Below are positions 42,019 through 51,570 of a stretch of DNA of 64,000 nucleotides, piece after piece (position 1 is the first letter of the stretch; the number at the start of each line of letters is the position of its first letter). A model generated the notes under the pieces. That model was given only the letters and a program-made list of their open reading frames with translations, had not been told where the DNA came from and ran no database searches. This DNA is from Amphritea atlantica (GTDB lineage Bacteria; Pseudomonadota; Gammaproteobacteria; Pseudomonadales; Balneatricaceae). The stretch covers positions 4,185,034 to 4,249,033 of the forward strand of contig CP073344.1 of NCBI GenBank assembly GCA_024397875.1. The letters run 5' to 3'. The translations under genes were made by a program, and so were the position numbers.

Positions 42019-43707
42019 TTACATTTCCAGTGCTTTGTATTTTTCTCGCAGGTGGTTACGGATTGCAATCGCTGACATGTTCAGCAATGCGATGACCGCC
42101 ACCAACAGCAGGGCGGTGGCATATACCAATGGCCGTGCAGCTTCAACGTTAGGGCTCTGGAAACCCACATCATAGATATGGAAGCCCAGATGCATAAATT
42201 TCTGATCCAGGTGGATAAACGGGTAGTTACCATCCAGTGGCAGGCTGGGCGCCAGTTTAACCACACCCACCAGCATCAGTGGTGCTACTTCGCCTGCCGC
42301 ACGGGCGATTGCCAGGATGACGCCGGTCATCATGGCCGGGCTTGCCATCGGCAGTACAACCTTCATCAGGGTTTCAAATTTGGTTGCTCCCAGTGCCAGG
42401 CTACCCTCGCGAACCGAGCGGGGTATACGGCTGAGTCCCTCTTCAGTCGCAACGATCACGACCGGCACGGTCAGCAATGCCAGCGTCAGGGAGGCCCACA
42501 TCAGACCCGGCGTACCAAAAGTGGGTGCGGGCTTGGCTTCGGGGAAGAACAGGTCGTCAATGTTACCGCCAAGGAAGTAGACAAAGAAGCCCAGACCAAA
42601 TACACCGTAGACGATAGACGGCACGCCTGCCAGATTGTTCACCGCGATACGGATCAGACGGGTGACAAACCCCTGTTTGGCGTATTCCCGCAGATAAACC
42701 GCCGCGATAACGCCAAATGGCGTCACCAGCAGAGACATCAACAGAACCATCATCACCGTGCCAAAGATCGCCGGAAAAATTCCGCCTTCTGTATTAGCCT
42801 CACGTGGATCTTCGCTGACAAACTCCCAGAGCTTAGCCGCATAGTGAAGGCTCTTCTGACCGATACCCATAGCGTTAGGCCGGAAAGCGCGAACGACTTT
42901 TGCCAGTTGAACCTCAACAACCTTACCGTTGGCAACTTCAGCTGTCAGAGAGTCACGGTTAATGTCGGTGTAGAGGTCTATCAGGCGTTGCTGCAAGTTT
43001 TCATACTCATCGTCAAGCTCTTTACGGCGCTGCTCAATTTTAGCAAAAGGCGCCGTTTCGGTGACATTTTTAAGTTGCAGGCTGCGCTCTTTAAGGCGCA
43101 GGCGCTCCAGTTCATAGTTAATTGCGCCGATCTCATGTTTCTCTATCTGGAGAATATCTTCGTGAATATCCAGAGCCCGTTGAATCCGCGCTTCTAGGTT
43201 ATCCCACAGGGCCAGGTACTCGGAGGAAGGCTCATAGCCTTCGTAACGAGCGACCTCATTGCCGGACTCTTTTATGCTACGCAGATAACCGTACAGGTTT
43301 CCCCATTCGCGTCGTTCGGCGGTAAACAGCATTTCGGGGCGAGACTGGTCGGATAAAAAGTCTTCCAGTACCCAGGTGAAATCAGAACCATAAACGTCCC
43401 GGTTACCAATTTTCAGCAGATGCCGGATAGAGAACTCATTGTCTTCGGGAAGATTTATGCCCGCTTCGATCAGCTGCTTTGTCAATACTTCACTGGTTTC
43501 AACGACTTCACCGGTGATCGTACGGGTTTCTCCATTCTGGGTATAAGTACCCTGAAGAATATCCGCTGGCCAGAAGTGGCTCAGACCACGTACCGCGATC
43601 AGGCCCAGCAGGCCAACAACCATAATAATACTGATGGCTACCGCCCCGGCATTCATCCATACCCAGGGTGAGCCAGACTTAAACCAATCTTTTACTGAGA
43701 TGTTCAT
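42019..43707 (-). CDS. pstA: Phosphate ABC transporter permease PstA, long form
   Basis: A 562-residue permease. TM1 lies near residues 14-38, then a periplasmic part of about 260 residues with a long charged coiled coil (roughly residues 160-250), then five or so helices. The ABC permease contact loop is EGSLALGATKFETLMKVVLP, near residue 430. E. coli PstA is under 300 residues; the long form occurs in pseudomonads and allies. Start ATG 43707 follows GAGGAAA. A TTG seven codons earlier is the other option. It follows pstC by 27 bases. Confidence 0.92.
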   Translation of the reverse strand: MNISVKDWFKSGSPWVWMNAGAVAISIIMVVGLLGLIAVRGLSHFWPADILQGTYTQNGETRTITGEVVETSEVLTKQLIEAGINLPEDNEFSIRHLLKIGNRDVYGSDFTWVLEDFLSDQSRPEMLFTAERREWGNLYGYLRSIKESGNEVARYEGYEPSSEYLALWDNLEARIQRALDIHEDILQIEKHEIGAINYELERLRLKERSLQLKNVTETAPFAKIEQRRKELDDEYENLQQRLIDLYTDINRDSLTAEVANGKVVEVQLAKVVRAFRPNAMGIGQKSLHYAAKLWEFVSEDPREANTEGGIFPAIFGTVMMVLLMSLLVTPFGVIAAVYLREYAKQGFVTRLIRIAVNNLAGVPSIVYGVFGLGFFVYFLGGNIDDLFFPEAKPAPTFGTPGLMWASLTLALLTVPVVIVATEEGLSRIPRSVREGSLALGATKFETLMKVVLPMASPAMMTGVILAIARAAGEVAPLMLVGVVKLAPSLPLDGNYPFIHLDQKFMHLGFHIYDVGFQSPNVEAARPLVYATALLLVAVIALLNMSAIAIRNHLREKYKALEM

Positions 43708-43734
43708 AATCGTATATTTCCTCAACAACTCAGG

Positions 43735-46011
43735 TTAAAGGGAGCCATACTTATTGCGCAGTCGCTGACGGATTACTTCCGCCAGGGTGTTTACCATAAA
43801 GGTAAACATAAACAGCACAAAAGCAGCCAGGAACAGGATTCGATAGTGTGTACTAGCGACTTCAGCTTCGGGCATTTCCACCGCGATGTTGGCCGCCAGA
43901 GTTCGCATCCCCTCGAATATGTTGACATCCATAATCGGCGTATTACCGGTCGCCATCAGTACGATCATGGTTTCGCCGACGGCACGACCCATACCGATCA
44001 TCACGGCCGAAAAGATACCCGGGCTGGCGGTTGGCATGACAACCCGGGTAAGGGTCTGCCATGGGGTCGCGCCTAACGCCAGAGATCCGTAGCTAAGGTG
44101 CTTCGGCACCGCAAAGATCGCATCTTCAGTGATCGAGAAGATGGTTGGAATAACGGCAAAGCCCATCGCAATACCAATCACCATTGCGTTGCGCTGATCA
44201 TAAGCGATACCCAGATCGTTAGTCAGCCAGTGGCGCATATTGCCATCAAATAACACCAGCTCCAGCGAAGGGCTGATGGCAATACTGCCCCAGGTGGCCA
44301 GGATAATCACCGGAATCAGCAGCAGCGCATCCCAGCCGTCAGGGACCAGCCAGCGAATCTTTTTCGGCATCTGTGCCCAGCAGAAGGCAAAGCCTAATAT
44401 TGCCGCGGGTAGCATTAGCAAGGTGACAAAGATGCCCGGCAGGTTTTCCTCCATGAAGGGGGCTAGCCAGAGGCCCGCCAGAAACCCGAGGATGACCGTC
44501 GGCAGTGCTTCCATCAGCTCGATAAAGGGTTTCACCTTGCGCCGCAGTGACGGCACCATAAAGTAGGCGGTATAAATAGCACCACAGATTGCCAGGGGTG
44601 TCGCCAGCAGCATCGCATAAAATGCGGCTTTAAGTGTGCCGAATGCCAACGGCATCAGGCTGTATTTTGGCTCGAAGTCATTGTTTGCAGCCGAGGACTG
44701 CCAGACGTATTTAGGTTTTTCATGACCCTCATACCAGACTTTACCCCAGAGCGCGCTCCAGGATACTTCCGGGTGCTCATTATCGATGTGCAACAGGGTC
44801 AGCTTGCCAGCTTCTTCTATCAGCGCTGCGTTAGCCCGGGGTGCCAGGGTGATCATGGAGGCATTTGCCTGTGCGACTTTCTGGGTCAGGACATTAACGT
44901 TAGCGGTGCTATTGAATATGCGCAGGTCGCCAGCCGCATCGATAGTGACAAACCCTTTACGACGATGCTCAATGGCAAGATCAATCACCGGTGAATTGCC
45001 GGTTTCGAACTCGCGGATTTTAGTCATCAACCACTCCCCTTTATCGTTTCTGACCAGAAACCATTGGGAGATTTGACCCTTTTCATTGCCAATCAGGATA
45101 GCGTTTCCGCCGAGTAACAGGTCAAAGGTTGTGATCTTGCTGGATGATGCATCCAGCACCTGTGTGATAACCGGTGCGTCACGGTCACGCAGATTGATAA
45201 CTTCCATTTTGCCACTTTCCCCGGCAACCAATAGCCAGGCCAGGTCAGGCATCATCAGCATTTTTCTAATCTTGATACCCAGATCAGGTAGTGCCGTGGT
45301 GGTTTGTTCAAGCTCAATGTCGCCGGTAAACAGGTTTTCTGTTTGAGAGATAAACACGGCCTGCATGTTTTGTTGTGTGCCACCAATCAGCGCAAAGTTA
45401 CCTTCAGAGCCATTGAATGCCAGTAGATTCAGGGCGACCGACGCGACGTCGATAGGGGCTTCTCCCAGTGGATACGTGATCGTGGGTAATATCACCCGCT
45501 CGCCGCCGGGGTAGGTGGACTTATATTCATGTTTGAACACCAGTGCCTGGCCGTTACTCAGACCCAGTGCAAAAGAGTGGCTGTTCTCTGAGGCCAGGGC
45601 AAAGCTGGTAATGCTGGTTCCGGCTGGCAGAGGGGCCTGAACCGTTTTCATTAATTCACCCGTCAGGGTGCTGAAAAAGTTAAGCTCGCCCAGATCGGTA
45701 ACCCTTAAACCTATCTCAGCCTGCTCTTCCATCGCCATGTAGAGGGTTTGTCCTGAGCCAGGAACCGCATAAGGTTCAACAACCTGCTCATTATGTTTCC
45801 AGGGCTCAACTTCAGCTCCACGGAACATCGGTATTACTTCATAAAGAAGGTAGAAAAAGATCAAAAGGATCGCGATGATTACGCTGACACCACCCAGACC
45901 AATACCCACGGATGCAGTTTTATCTTTAAAAGCGCGGAATTTCCGGCTACGACGTGCTGCTGGTGAGTTAAAATCCAGATCAGGAATAACGGAGTTGTTC
46001 TCAATATTCAT
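43735..46011 (-). CDS. pstC: Phosphate ABC transporter permease PstC, long form
   Basis: A 758-residue protein. TM1 lies near residues 38-62. A periplasmic region of about 380 residues follows, rich in beta strands (repeats such as SFALGLSNGQALVFKHEYKS, AFNGSEGNFALIGGTQQN), probably a propeller. The C-terminal third is the permease, with helices from about 455 and the coupling loop SLALGATPWQTLTRVVMP. E. coli PstC is about 320 residues. The long form is known in pseudomonads. Its own Pho box lies 50 bases upstream, so it can be transcribed separately from pstS. Confidence 0.92.
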   Translation of the reverse strand: MNIENNSVIPDLDFNSPAARRSRKFRAFKDKTASVGIGLGGVSVIIAILLIFFYLLYEVIPMFRGAEVEPWKHNEQVVEPYAVPGSGQTLYMAMEEQAEIGLRVTDLGELNFFSTLTGELMKTVQAPLPAGTSITSFALASENSHSFALGLSNGQALVFKHEYKSTYPGGERVILPTITYPLGEAPIDVASVALNLLAFNGSEGNFALIGGTQQNMQAVFISQTENLFTGDIELEQTTTALPDLGIKIRKMLMMPDLAWLLVAGESGKMEVINLRDRDAPVITQVLDASSSKITTFDLLLGGNAILIGNEKGQISQWFLVRNDKGEWLMTKIREFETGNSPVIDLAIEHRRKGFVTIDAAGDLRIFNSTANVNVLTQKVAQANASMITLAPRANAALIEEAGKLTLLHIDNEHPEVSWSALWGKVWYEGHEKPKYVWQSSAANNDFEPKYSLMPLAFGTLKAAFYAMLLATPLAICGAIYTAYFMVPSLRRKVKPFIELMEALPTVILGFLAGLWLAPFMEENLPGIFVTLLMLPAAILGFAFCWAQMPKKIRWLVPDGWDALLLIPVIILATWGSIAISPSLELVLFDGNMRHWLTNDLGIAYDQRNAMVIGIAMGFAVIPTIFSITEDAIFAVPKHLSYGSLALGATPWQTLTRVVMPTASPGIFSAVMIGMGRAVGETMIVLMATGNTPIMDVNIFEGMRTLAANIAVEMPEAEVASTHYRILFLAAFVLFMFTFMVNTLAEVIRQRLRNKYGSL

Positions 46012-46061
46012 GACATATTTCTACAATGATAAAAGTTATGGCGCAAAGATAAACGTAATTT

Positions 46062-46079
46062 ATGACAGATATGTTACAG
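46062..46079 (-). promoter_or_regulatory. Pho box upstream of pstC
   Basis: Minus-strand sequence CTGTAACATATCTGTCAT shows both PhoB half repeats in the right spacing. It lies between the pstS terminator and pstC, giving the permease genes a separate PhoB-controlled promoter. Confidence 0.85.
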
Positions 46080-46103
46080 CTCTGTAATAAAGCGCTACAG
46101 ACG

Positions 46104-46127
46104 AAAAAAGGAGCCCTCATGGGCTCC
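46104..46127 (-). terminator. Terminator after pstS
   Basis: On the minus strand a GGAGCCC stem, an ATGA loop and a GGGCTCC stem are followed by six T. It lies about 70 bases after the pstS stop. Confidence 0.9.
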
Positions 46128-46196
46128 TCTTTCAGATTGGTTTACTGTCTCGACGCGCTGGGCGTCGCTCAGTAATTCCTGGGTAACAGGTCTGTA

Positions 46197-47168
46197 TTAC
46201 AGGCCCAGTTCCTTCATCTGCTTCTCAACCAGAGAGGCTGGCAGTGGAATGTAACCATCTTTCACAACCACTTCCTGGCCTACTTTAGACATTACCATCT
46301 TCAGGAATTCACGCTCCAGAGGCGCCAGCTCCTGACCTGGTTTCTTGTTGATGTAGACATACAGGGCACGGGCCAGAGGATAAGAACCGTTCAGTGCGTT
46401 CTCTGGAGTTGCTTCTACGAAAGGCGTACCGGCTTTCTTTGTCAGAGCCAGGGCGCGAACAGAAGAGGTCTTGTAACCGATACCTGAGTAACCGATACCG
46501 TTCAGGGAAGTAGACACTGACTGCACAACAGAAGCGGATCCTGGCTGCTCGTTTACGTTATTACGGAAGTCACCTTTACACAGCGCTTTCTTCTTGAAGT
46601 AACCGTAAGTACCGGATACTGAGTTACGACCGAAAACCTGGAAGCCCTGAGCTGCGATTGCACCTGTCGCACCGACATCTGCCCAGGTATTAACCTCTTC
46701 AGCAAGACCGCATTTACGGGTAGCAGAGAAGATCGCGTCAACCTGTGGAATAGTCAGGCCTTCAATTGCATTATCCTTGTTTACGAATACTGCCAGTGCG
46801 TCGATTGCAACGGCAACAGGTGTTGGCTTGTAACCGAATTTCTTCTCAAACGCTTCCAGTTCCTTGTCTTTCATCTTACGAGACATAGGACCCATGTTAG
46901 AGGTTCCTTCAGTCAGCGCGGGTGGTGCAGTAGAAGAACCCGCCGCCTGAATCTGAACGTTAACATTTGGGTAGTTACGCTTGAACTCTTCAGCCCACAG
47001 AGTCATCAGGTTCGCAAGAGTGTCTGAACCTACAGAAGACAAGTTGCCAGAAACTCCGGAAGCTTTGTTGTAAGTTGGCAGGTTTGGATCCAGCAGGTCT
47101 GATGCAGATGCAGTCAGGCAGGTTGCGGTCAGGGCAACGGCTGCAAAAATTTTCTTCATTGGTTTCAT
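46197..47168 (-). CDS. pstS: Periplasmic phosphate-binding protein
   Basis: A 323-residue protein with a signal peptide ([18 protein letters not shown]). Phosphate-site stretches include [41 protein letters not shown] and [13 protein letters not shown]. It begins the phosphate transport block. Start ATG 47168 follows TGGAGC; a GTG four codons earlier is less likely. It is followed by its own terminator, which lets the binding protein be made in excess of the permease. A strong Pho box and -10 are upstream. Confidence 0.95.
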   Translation of the reverse strand: MKPMKKIFAAVALTATCLTASASDLLDPNLPTYNKASGVSGNLSSVGSDTLANLMTLWAEEFKRNYPNVNVQIQAAGSSTAPPALTEGTSNMGPMSRKMKDKELEAFEKKFGYKPTPVAVAIDALAVFVNKDNAIEGLTIPQVDAIFSATRKCGLAEEVNTWADVGATGAIAAQGFQVFGRNSVSGTYGYFKKKALCKGDFRNNVNEQPGSASVVQSVSTSLNGIGYSGIGYKTSSVRALALTKKAGTPFVEATPENALNGSYPLARALYVYINKKPGQELAPLEREFLKMVMSKVGQEVVVKDGYIPLPASLVEKQMKELGL

Positions 47169-47234
47169 TACAAGCTCCACAGAGTATGGTTTGAATACGC
47201 TTTAAAAACGATCAGTTTTGATTCGATGTGAGGA

Positions 47235-47268
47235 ATATAAGGGTGTTTTGTGACAAACATGTGACATG
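47235..47268 (-). promoter_or_regulatory. PhoB-dependent promoter of pstS
   Basis: The Pho box is ATGTCACATGTTTGTCAC at 47251-47268 on the minus strand. It is followed after 10 bases by a TATATT -10 at 47235-47240. The box replaces the -35 element, as in known PhoB-activated promoters. Confidence 0.85.
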
Positions 47269-47387
47269 TTGAAACATTTTCTCTTGGCGGTTCTCCGAGA
47301 CAAACTTTTTTTAGCTAGACCTTGGTCGGGTATTTGGTAGTAAAATATACCCAGTAAATATAAATACAATGCGGAAACAGACCCGAT

Positions 47388-47786
47388 ATGAATACCGATA
47401 AAACGCTCTTAAAGCCCGAAGGTGAACTAAGCCTTCGCTGTCCCGCTTCTGGCAGTGCAGCCAATATGTTTGGTGACGTCTATGGCGGCTGGGTTGCATC
47501 GCAGGCGGTTCTGGCCGCAGAGATCCGTGCCGGGGAAGCGGCGGAGGGCAGGGTTGCTACCGTCTCAATCGGGGCAATGAGTTTTATGGCGCCGGTGCTT
47601 GAAGGCACTATTCTGAGTTTTTATACCCGTATCAAGGAGCAGGGCACCAGTTCCTTGCGCATCAATGTTGAGGTCTGGGGATGCTGTCCCGATGGGCGGG
47701 ATCTTCGCAAAGTATCAGAAACCGAGTGTGTACAGGTCGCCATTGATGGCCATGGTCATATCCGGGCGCTGGATTTCGGACAATAA
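47388..47786 (+). CDS. Acyl-CoA thioesterase, hotdog fold (YciA-like)
   Basis: A 132-residue hotdog-fold protein. The AANMFGDVYGGWVASQAVLAAE segment with the conserved Asn/Asp and long helix, and AVSIGAMSFMAPV-like strands, match YciA-type acyl-CoA thioesterases. The active-site Asp is probably in FGDVYGG. It lies alone, divergent from pstS and convergent with the next gene (8 bases apart). The preferred acyl chain cannot be read from sequence. Confidence 0.8.
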   Translation: MNTDKTLLKPEGELSLRCPASGSAANMFGDVYGGWVASQAVLAAEIRAGEAAEGRVATVSIGAMSFMAPVLEGTILSFYTRIKEQGTSSLRINVEVWGCCPDGRDLRKVSETECVQVAIDGHGHIRALDFGQ

Positions 47787-47794
47787 GCTCTCGG

Positions 47795-49024
47795 TTAACC
47801 AAAGAACCAGTATCCCACCACAATCGCACTGATAATGCCTGCCAGGTCGGCGGTCAGACCGCAGGCCAGTGCATGGCGGGTGTGGCGTACGCCCACTGAA
47901 CCGAAATAGACCGCCAGGACATAGAAGGTGGTTTCGGTCGAGCCCTGAATAATCGCCGCCAGGCGACCGGCGAATGAATCCACGCCATGGGTGCCGATAG
48001 CATCAAGCATCATCGCCCGGGCGCCGGAGCCGCTCAGCGGTTTCATTAACGCGGTGGGCAGGGCATCAACAAAACGGGTGTCCATGCCCAGCAGTGATAC
48101 TCCCTCCCGCAGCAGCCAGATTACCCCATCCATTACGCCGCTGGCGCGGAAGACGCCGATCGCTACCAGCATCGCCAGTAGGTAGGGGATGATCATGATG
48201 GCGACAGAAAACCCCTCCTTAGCCCCCTCGACAAAGGTTTCATAGATATTCACCCCTTTCAGGTGGGCCACTCCGAGAAAGCAGATAATCGCACTGAAGA
48301 TCATCAGGTTACCAATCAGAGACGACTGTTGCTGCAACTGTTCGACCGTCAGCGTGGCAAAGTAACCAATAAACGCCAGCAGAAGGGCAAAGAAGCCGCC
48401 AAGGTAGAACAGTGTGACCCGTTCCCACAGGCGGATCTTTTGCACCCAGGCAACGGCCAGCAGCCCTGCCAGAGTGGAGCAGCAGGTGGCAATCAGGATC
48501 GGAATGAAAACCGAGGTGGGGTCAGTTGATCCCTGCTGGGCCCGGTAGAGAAACACTGTGATCGGAAACAGGGTGACGGAAGATGTATTTAATACCAGAA
48601 ACAGAATCTGGGCATTGGTGGCGCGGGCCTTATCCGGATTAAGCTGCTGCAGATCCTGCATCGCTTTCAGCCCCAGCGGGGTGGCCGCATTATCCAGTCC
48701 CAGCATATTGGCCGACAGATTCATCGTCATTGATCCGATCGCCGGGTGACCTTTGGGGACTTCCGGCATCAGTCGGGTAAACAGCGGGCTGAGACCGTTG
48801 GCCAGCTTTTCCACCAGCCCGGCCGCCTCTGCCAGTTTCATGATGCCGAGCCAGAAGGCCAGTGTGCCGATCAGTCCCAGCGCCAGTTCAACCGAGAGCT
48901 TCGACATATCGAAGGTTGACTGCACCATCCGTTGAAAGATGTCGGCATCGCCTCCTGCCAGCCACTGATACAGGCCGCCGGCAAAGGCGAGCAGGAAAAA
49001 TCCCAGCCAGATTCTGTGTAACAT
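47795..49024 (-). CDS. Fused nucleoside-recognition (SpmA/SpmB-like) membrane protein
   Basis: A 409-residue membrane protein with about ten helices. It joins an SpmA-like first half (LSANMLGLDNAATPLGLKAMQDLQ) to an SpmB-like second half (SGSGARAMMLDAIGTHGVDS, IQGSTETTFYVLAVYFGSVGV). Both halves are single proteins in Bacillus sporulation. In non-sporulating proteobacteria the fused form has no known role; the nucleoside-recognition (Gate) domain suggests transport. It is transcribed toward the thioesterase gene and follows uvrD on the same strand. Confidence 0.82.
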   Translation of the reverse strand: MLHRIWLGFFLLAFAGGLYQWLAGGDADIFQRMVQSTFDMSKLSVELALGLIGTLAFWLGIMKLAEAAGLVEKLANGLSPLFTRLMPEVPKGHPAIGSMTMNLSANMLGLDNAATPLGLKAMQDLQQLNPDKARATNAQILFLVLNTSSVTLFPITVFLYRAQQGSTDPTSVFIPILIATCCSTLAGLLAVAWVQKIRLWERVTLFYLGGFFALLLAFIGYFATLTVEQLQQQSSLIGNLMIFSAIICFLGVAHLKGVNIYETFVEGAKEGFSVAIMIIPYLLAMLVAIGVFRASGVMDGVIWLLREGVSLLGMDTRFVDALPTALMKPLSGSGARAMMLDAIGTHGVDSFAGRLAAIIQGSTETTFYVLAVYFGSVGVRHTRHALACGLTADLAGIISAIVVGYWFFG

Positions 49025-49108
49025 CCCGGTTCCTTTCAGACTGTTTCAGAACACTGTATCGGCAGTTGCACCGGTAAGAAAAGGAGAAATTGGTGATTAT
49101 CTTATCGC

Positions 49109-51325
49109 TTACGCCGGTTGCAGATTAGCGTAACCAACCACCAGCCACTTACTCCCCTCGGAGTCAAAATTAACCTGGACCCGGGCTTTTGGTCCCGAGC
49201 CTTCATAATTCACCACAATGCCATCGCCGAAGATCTGGTGGCTCACCCGCTGTCCGAGCACAATTTGTGTGTCCGGCACTTCGGCGTTATCAAACATCGA
49301 AGGGCGTTGCGGCTGACGCGCGGTGACCGGTCGGCTGACGCTGGCATTCAGGCGCACCTCTTCCAGGCAGTTGTCCGGTATCTCGCGGATAAAGCGGGAG
49401 GGGCGGTTAAAGGTTTCATTGCCATGCAGGCGCCGTGATTCAGCATAGGTGATAAACAGCTTCTGCATGGCGCGGGTGATCCCCACGTAGCAGAGTCGTC
49501 GCTCCTCTTCGAGACGTCCCGGTTCCTCAATAGACATCTTATGGGGGAACAGGCCTTCCTCCATACCGGCGAGGAAGACCAGCGGAAACTCAAGTCCCTT
49601 GGCTGAGTGCAGGGTCATCAGCTGTACTGAGTCCTGATGCTCATCGGCCTGGGCTTCACCGGCATCCAGTGCCGCATCATCGAGGAAGGCGGTCAGCGGC
49701 GTGCTGTTCTCATTGCCCTCTTTATCTGGCTGCCAGGTGGACAGGTACTGACGCGCAGCACTGATCAGCTCTTCCAGGTTTTCCACCCGAGCCTGCGCTT
49801 TTTCGCCTTTCTCTTTCAGATGGTGCTCGATCAGCCCTGAGGTTTTAATCGCATGTTCAGTCTGTTCATGCAGATCGGTACCTTCGGTATCCTGAGCCAT
49901 CTGGTTGACCAGATCGAGAAAGGCCTGCAGGGCGTTAGCCGCCCGGGCGCTGAGTTTGTTTAGTTCGATCACCTCGTTCGCTGCGCGCCACATAGAAACG
50001 CCCTCTGTGCGGGCGTGCAAGCGCACTTCTTCGATCGTTTTGCCGCCAATCCCCCGGGTCGGTACATTGACGACCCGTTCCATGGCCGTATCATCTTCAC
50101 GATTGCTGATCAGCCGCAGATAGGCGAGAGCGTTTTTAATTTCCAGGCGATCATAGAAGCGTTGACCGCCATAGATGCGGTAAGGCATTCCTGCCCGGAT
50201 CAGTGCTTCCTCCAAGACCCGGGACTGAGCGTTGGAGCGGTACAGAATTGCGCTCTCACTGCGAAGATTACCCTGGCGTACCCAGCTGTCGATCTGGTCA
50301 ACAATGAACCGGGATTCATCCTGTTCATTGAAGGCGGCATACAGTGATATCTGCTCACCATCCGGCTGATCTGTGCGCAGTTCTTTGCCTAAGCGCCCCT
50401 GATTGTTGCGGATAACATCATTGGCTGCCTGCAGAATCGTGTTGCTGGAACGGTAGTTCTGCTCCAGCTTAACCACCATCGTTTCGTGATAATCCTGGTT
50501 GAAGCGCTGTATGTTTTCGATCTTAGCGCCACGCCAGCCGTAGATCGACTGATCATCATCACCTACCGCCATCAGCTTTTCAGGTTTCGGCTTACGGGGA
50601 TCAAGTGGCTGGCAAAGCATCTTCAGCCAGGCATACTGGATTGAGTTGGTGTCCTGAAATTCGTCTACCAGAATATACCGGAAGCGTTCCTGATAGTGCT
50701 CCAGCAGTGCAGGGTTATGGTCACGCAGCAGTTCCAGGCAGCGTAGCAGCAGCTCGCCAAAGTCGACCATGCCACCGCGATCGCAAGCATCCTCATAGGC
50801 GCTATACACATTGACCATTACCTGAGCATAGGGATCTCCGCCGGGATCGATATGGCGGGCTCGCAGGCCTTCATCTTTCTGGGCATTGATATACCACTGG
50901 AACTGCCGGGCCGGCCAGCGGCTGTCATCGAGATTCATCTCTTTGGCGAGCCGCTTGATCAGTCGCAGCTGATCATCGGAATCCATTATCTGGAAGTTTT
51001 CCATCAGTCCGGCATCGCGCCAGTGAGCCCGCAGAATCCGGTGAGCCAGACCGTGGAACGTGCCGACCCACATGCCGCTGGGGTTCAGCCCCATCAGCTC
51101 CTCAATTCGTCCACGCATCTCTTTAGCGGCTTTATTGGTAAAGGTTACCGCCATGATTGAGTAGGGCGATAATCCCTCTGTCTGCACCAGCCAGGCGATC
51201 CGGTGTACCAGGACACGAGTCTTACCGGAGCCGGCACCGGCCAGTACCAGCATATTGCAGACCGGTGCGGAGACCGCTTCCCGCTGAGCTTCATTAAGGG
51301 AATCAAGGAGATGGGATACGTCCAT
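49109..51325 (-). CDS. uvrD: DNA helicase II
   Basis: A 738-residue SF1A helicase. Walker A is AGAGSGKTRVL, motif II has LVDEFQDTNSIQY, motif III is VGDDDQSIYGWRGA, and later motifs include LEQNYRSSNTIL and VQLMTLHSAKGLEFP. It unwinds DNA 3' to 5' in nucleotide excision repair and mismatch repair. The C-terminal tail carries a Tudor-like domain (VLGQRVSHQIFGDGIVVNYEG) that binds RNA polymerase in other species. Length matches E. coli UvrD (720). A LexA-like box precedes it. Confidence 0.96.
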   Translation of the reverse strand: MDVSHLLDSLNEAQREAVSAPVCNMLVLAGAGSGKTRVLVHRIAWLVQTEGLSPYSIMAVTFTNKAAKEMRGRIEELMGLNPSGMWVGTFHGLAHRILRAHWRDAGLMENFQIMDSDDQLRLIKRLAKEMNLDDSRWPARQFQWYINAQKDEGLRARHIDPGGDPYAQVMVNVYSAYEDACDRGGMVDFGELLLRCLELLRDHNPALLEHYQERFRYILVDEFQDTNSIQYAWLKMLCQPLDPRKPKPEKLMAVGDDDQSIYGWRGAKIENIQRFNQDYHETMVVKLEQNYRSSNTILQAANDVIRNNQGRLGKELRTDQPDGEQISLYAAFNEQDESRFIVDQIDSWVRQGNLRSESAILYRSNAQSRVLEEALIRAGMPYRIYGGQRFYDRLEIKNALAYLRLISNREDDTAMERVVNVPTRGIGGKTIEEVRLHARTEGVSMWRAANEVIELNKLSARAANALQAFLDLVNQMAQDTEGTDLHEQTEHAIKTSGLIEHHLKEKGEKAQARVENLEELISAARQYLSTWQPDKEGNENSTPLTAFLDDAALDAGEAQADEHQDSVQLMTLHSAKGLEFPLVFLAGMEEGLFPHKMSIEEPGRLEEERRLCYVGITRAMQKLFITYAESRRLHGNETFNRPSRFIREIPDNCLEEVRLNASVSRPVTARQPQRPSMFDNAEVPDTQIVLGQRVSHQIFGDGIVVNYEGSGPKARVQVNFDSEGSKWLVVGYANLQPA

Positions 51326-51342
51326 AGGGCTTCTTCAGATAG

Positions 51343-51358
51343 CTGTATAAATATTCAG
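51343..51358 (-). promoter_or_regulatory. LexA-like SOS box upstream of uvrD
   Basis: On the minus strand this reads CTGAATATTTATACAG, that is CTG-N10-CAG with the AT-rich middle of the SOS box, one base off the ideal CTGT-N8-ACAG. It lies 18 bases before the uvrD start. uvrD is an SOS gene in E. coli, where its box is also imperfect. Confidence 0.7.
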
Positions 51359-51570
51359 TAGGGGATTATAGCTGCGCCTGCGGTGAGTAGCCAGACGCAA
51401 AGCGGGGAACTGCAGCCGTTAGTCGCTTGGAGTCACTAAAAATGTGACTTGCCAGTGGTTAGGAAAAGCCTTCTTATCTGGAATATCAAAGGGCTGACAT
51501 TAGTGGGGCCTTAAAAGAAAAATAGTTGGCGCTCCCCCTGAGGTTTCCAGAAAATCCGGCTAGCCACTAG

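Noticed and set aside
42178..43197. 339-codon plus-strand frame over pstA
   Set aside because: Shadow of pstA; the protein is His- and Gln-rich as expected for an antisense frame.
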